Below are positions 4,436-5,794 of a stretch of DNA of 5,794 bases, one piece after another (the first letter of the stretch is position 1; each line of letters begins with the position of its first letter). The notes below the pieces were generated by a model. It saw nothing but the letters and a program-made list of their open reading frames with translations. It had not been told where the DNA came from and searched no databases. The stretch spans positions 1 through 5,794 of the forward strand of contig JAKFXW010000079.1 in the NCBI GenBank assembly GCA_021731185.1. The letters run 5' to 3'. Made by a program: the position numbers and the translations under genes. Origin of the DNA: Gallionellaceae bacterium. GTDB lineage: Bacteria; Pseudomonadota; Gammaproteobacteria; Burkholderiales; Gallionellaceae.

Positions 4436-5794
4436 TTACTTAATACACACCGCCCGCACTTGGTGTATATCAGTGATCCCCAACAACACCTTTTCAATGC
4501 CATCCTGTTTTAAAGTACGCATACCCTCATTCAAAGCAGTAGAAAATAATTCCGCCACGCGCGCGTGTTCTTGAATATGCTTTTTAACCATATCCGAGCC
4601 AACCATCAACTCATGTATACCTACGCGACCACGATAACCGGTGTTAGAACAATTGTCGCAACCAACTGGATCATATAAAGTAAATTGCCCTTTTGCGTCT
4701 GCGAATAATTTCACCCATTCAGCGTACAGTGCCTTGTATGCTGCGTTTGGGTCCTGCTTCCAGATGGTGGTATTCATAAGCTCTACCGAATACTCAGTCA
4801 GCAAGGATTTAATTTCCTCCTGTGTGGCAATATGAGGCTTCTTGCATTTTTTACATAAACGTTTTGCCAACCGCTGTGCCAGAATACCCAACAGCGCGTC
4901 CGCAAAGTTAAAAGGATCCATGCCCATATCCAGCAGTCGAATAATAGATTCTGGCGCGCTGTTAGTATGCAAAGTTGCAAAGACCAAGTGACCGGTTAGT
5001 GACGCTTCGATACCAATAGACACGGTCTCCTTATCACGCATCTCACCGACCATAATGACATCAGGATCGCATCGTAAAAAGGCTTTCATGATGACGGCGA
5101 AATCCATCCCGGCCTTTTTATTGATTTGCACCTGGCGCAAACCCTTTTGGGTAATCTCGACCGGGTCTTCAGCCGTCCATATTTTAGTGTCCGGCTTATT
5201 GATATAACCCAACACCGAATGCAATGAAGTAGTCTTACCTGAACCAGTTGGACCACAAACAAAGAACAAACCATAGGGCTTGCCGATGATTGATTTCAGC
5301 GTGGCCAGGTTATGCACCGACAAACCCAGCTCATCCAGCTTGATCGGTTCACCCGAAGCCAGAATACGCATAACCACATCTTCCACTCCACCTTGTGATG
5401 GCACAGTGGCCACACGCAACTCAATATCCAACGGGCCATATTTTTTGAATTTAATCTTGCCATCCTGTGGCTTGCGTTTCTCTGAAATATCCAGATCACA
5501 CATGATTTTAATCCGCGTCACCAGCGCACTACGGTAAGCTGCTGGTACTTCAATATATTTCAACAATGAGCCATCCTTACGCAAGCGAACCAAGGTGGGA
5601 GCTTTGCCAGGGGCAGGTTCAACATGTATGTCCGAAGCACCCATGTGGTAAGCATCCACGATAATTTTATTGACCAGTTTGACCAGCTCATTATCGCCTG
5701 CAGCACTTTCGTCCTCAAAGGTTGAGCCAGCAGACTCATCCTCATCACCACCCAGTGCCGTCAACAAATCCCCCACCGAGGAGTTATCCATTTC
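4436..5794 (-). CDS. GspE/PulE/PilB-family type II secretion or type IV pilus assembly ATPase (5' partial)
   Basis: Hexameric cytoplasmic ATPase that powers pilus extension or type II secretion at the inner membrane. The frame is open to the window edge (GAA codon before the ATG at 5791), and an N-terminal MshEN/GspE-N type domain of family members would lie beyond it. Visible residues (counted from that Met): acidic linker 8-34, N2 domain about 35-150 with ASDIHVEP (52-59), then the catalytic domain. Walker A GPTGSGKTT (180-188), Asp box WTAEDPVE (205-212), Walker B DPDVIMVGEMRD (242-253, Glu250), His box LTGHLVFATLHTNSA (265-279). Four zinc cysteines follow: RLCKKC (Cys313, Cys316) and CDNC (Cys378, Cys381), then GYRGRVGIHELM. 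The cysteines and intact Walker B glutamate argue for an extension/secretion ATPase rather than the PilT retraction ATPase, which lacks the zinc site. PilB, MshE or GspE cannot be told apart without the N-terminus. It ends in TAA seven bases before the locus 2 repeat, upstream of the HD-GYP gene. Confidence 0.93.
   Translation of the reverse strand, partial: EMDNSSVGDLLTALGGDEDESAGSTFEDESAAGDNELVKLVNKIIVDAYHMGASDIHVEPAPGKAPTLVRLRKDGSLLKYIEVPAAYRSALVTRIKIMCDLDISEKRKPQDGKIKFKKYGPLDIELRVATVPSQGGVEDVVMRILASGEPIKLDELGLSVHNLATLKSIIGKPYGLFFVCGPTGSGKTTSLHSVLGYINKPDTKIWTAEDPVEITQKGLRQVQINKKAGMDFAVIMKAFLRCDPDVIMVGEMRDKETVSIGIEASLTGHLVFATLHTNSAPESIIRLLDMGMDPFNFADALLGILAQRLAKRLCKKCKKPHIATQEEIKSLLTEYSVELMNTTIWKQDPNAAYKALYAEWVKLFADAKGQFTLYDPVGCDNCSNTGYRGRVGIHELMVGSDMVKKHIQEHARVAELFSTALNEGMRTLKQDGIEKVLLGITDIHQVRAVCIK

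Overview
The window looks like a stretch of chromosome from a moderate-GC proteobacterium. Recalled family resemblance of the PpiD-type chaperone and of the PulE/PilB-type ATPase suggests Betaproteobacteria (Nitrosomonadales/Gallionellales-like), but this is inference from protein character only. No rRNA, tRNA, CRISPR array or transposase gene was seen.

Layout: (1) 1-1862, plus strand: most of a membrane-anchored periplasmic folding factor of the PpiD family, cut at its 5' end by the window edge. (2) 1863-2172: a gene-poor stretch of inverted repeats, with 30-bp imperfect arms framing 185 bp that contain one copy of a palindromic unit, followed by another stem-loop. (3) 2173-2277, minus strand: a possible 34-residue single-span membrane microprotein. 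(4) 2369-4090, minus strand: a complete GAF plus HD-GYP protein, a predicted cyclic-di-GMP phosphodiesterase, with an unusually long helical insertion between its HD and HHIE motifs. (5) 4091-4435: a second gene-free stretch, framed by a 19-bp inverted repeat (18/19) and containing three more copies of the palindromic unit, one nested inside another. (6) 4436-5794, minus strand: the C-terminal part of a type II secretion/type IV pilus assembly ATPase, cut by the window edge.

The ATPase and the HD-GYP gene run in the same direction, ATPase upstream. Several ATPases of this family are controlled by cyclic-di-GMP, so the pair may link second-messenger breakdown to a pilus or secretion machine. 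ppiD converges on them from the other side and is probably functionally unrelated.

The most unusual content is non-coding. Four units share the outer sequence AGCCA ... TGGTT, while their inner stem arms differ in sequence but remain self-complementary in every copy. That is covariation visible within one window, so the units appear to be selected or propagated as folded structures. They lie in the two intergenic regions on either side of the HD-GYP gene, and each cluster is framed by its own, different inverted repeat. I know of no named family that matches, though short-range memory cannot exclude a known REP/MITE-type repeat.
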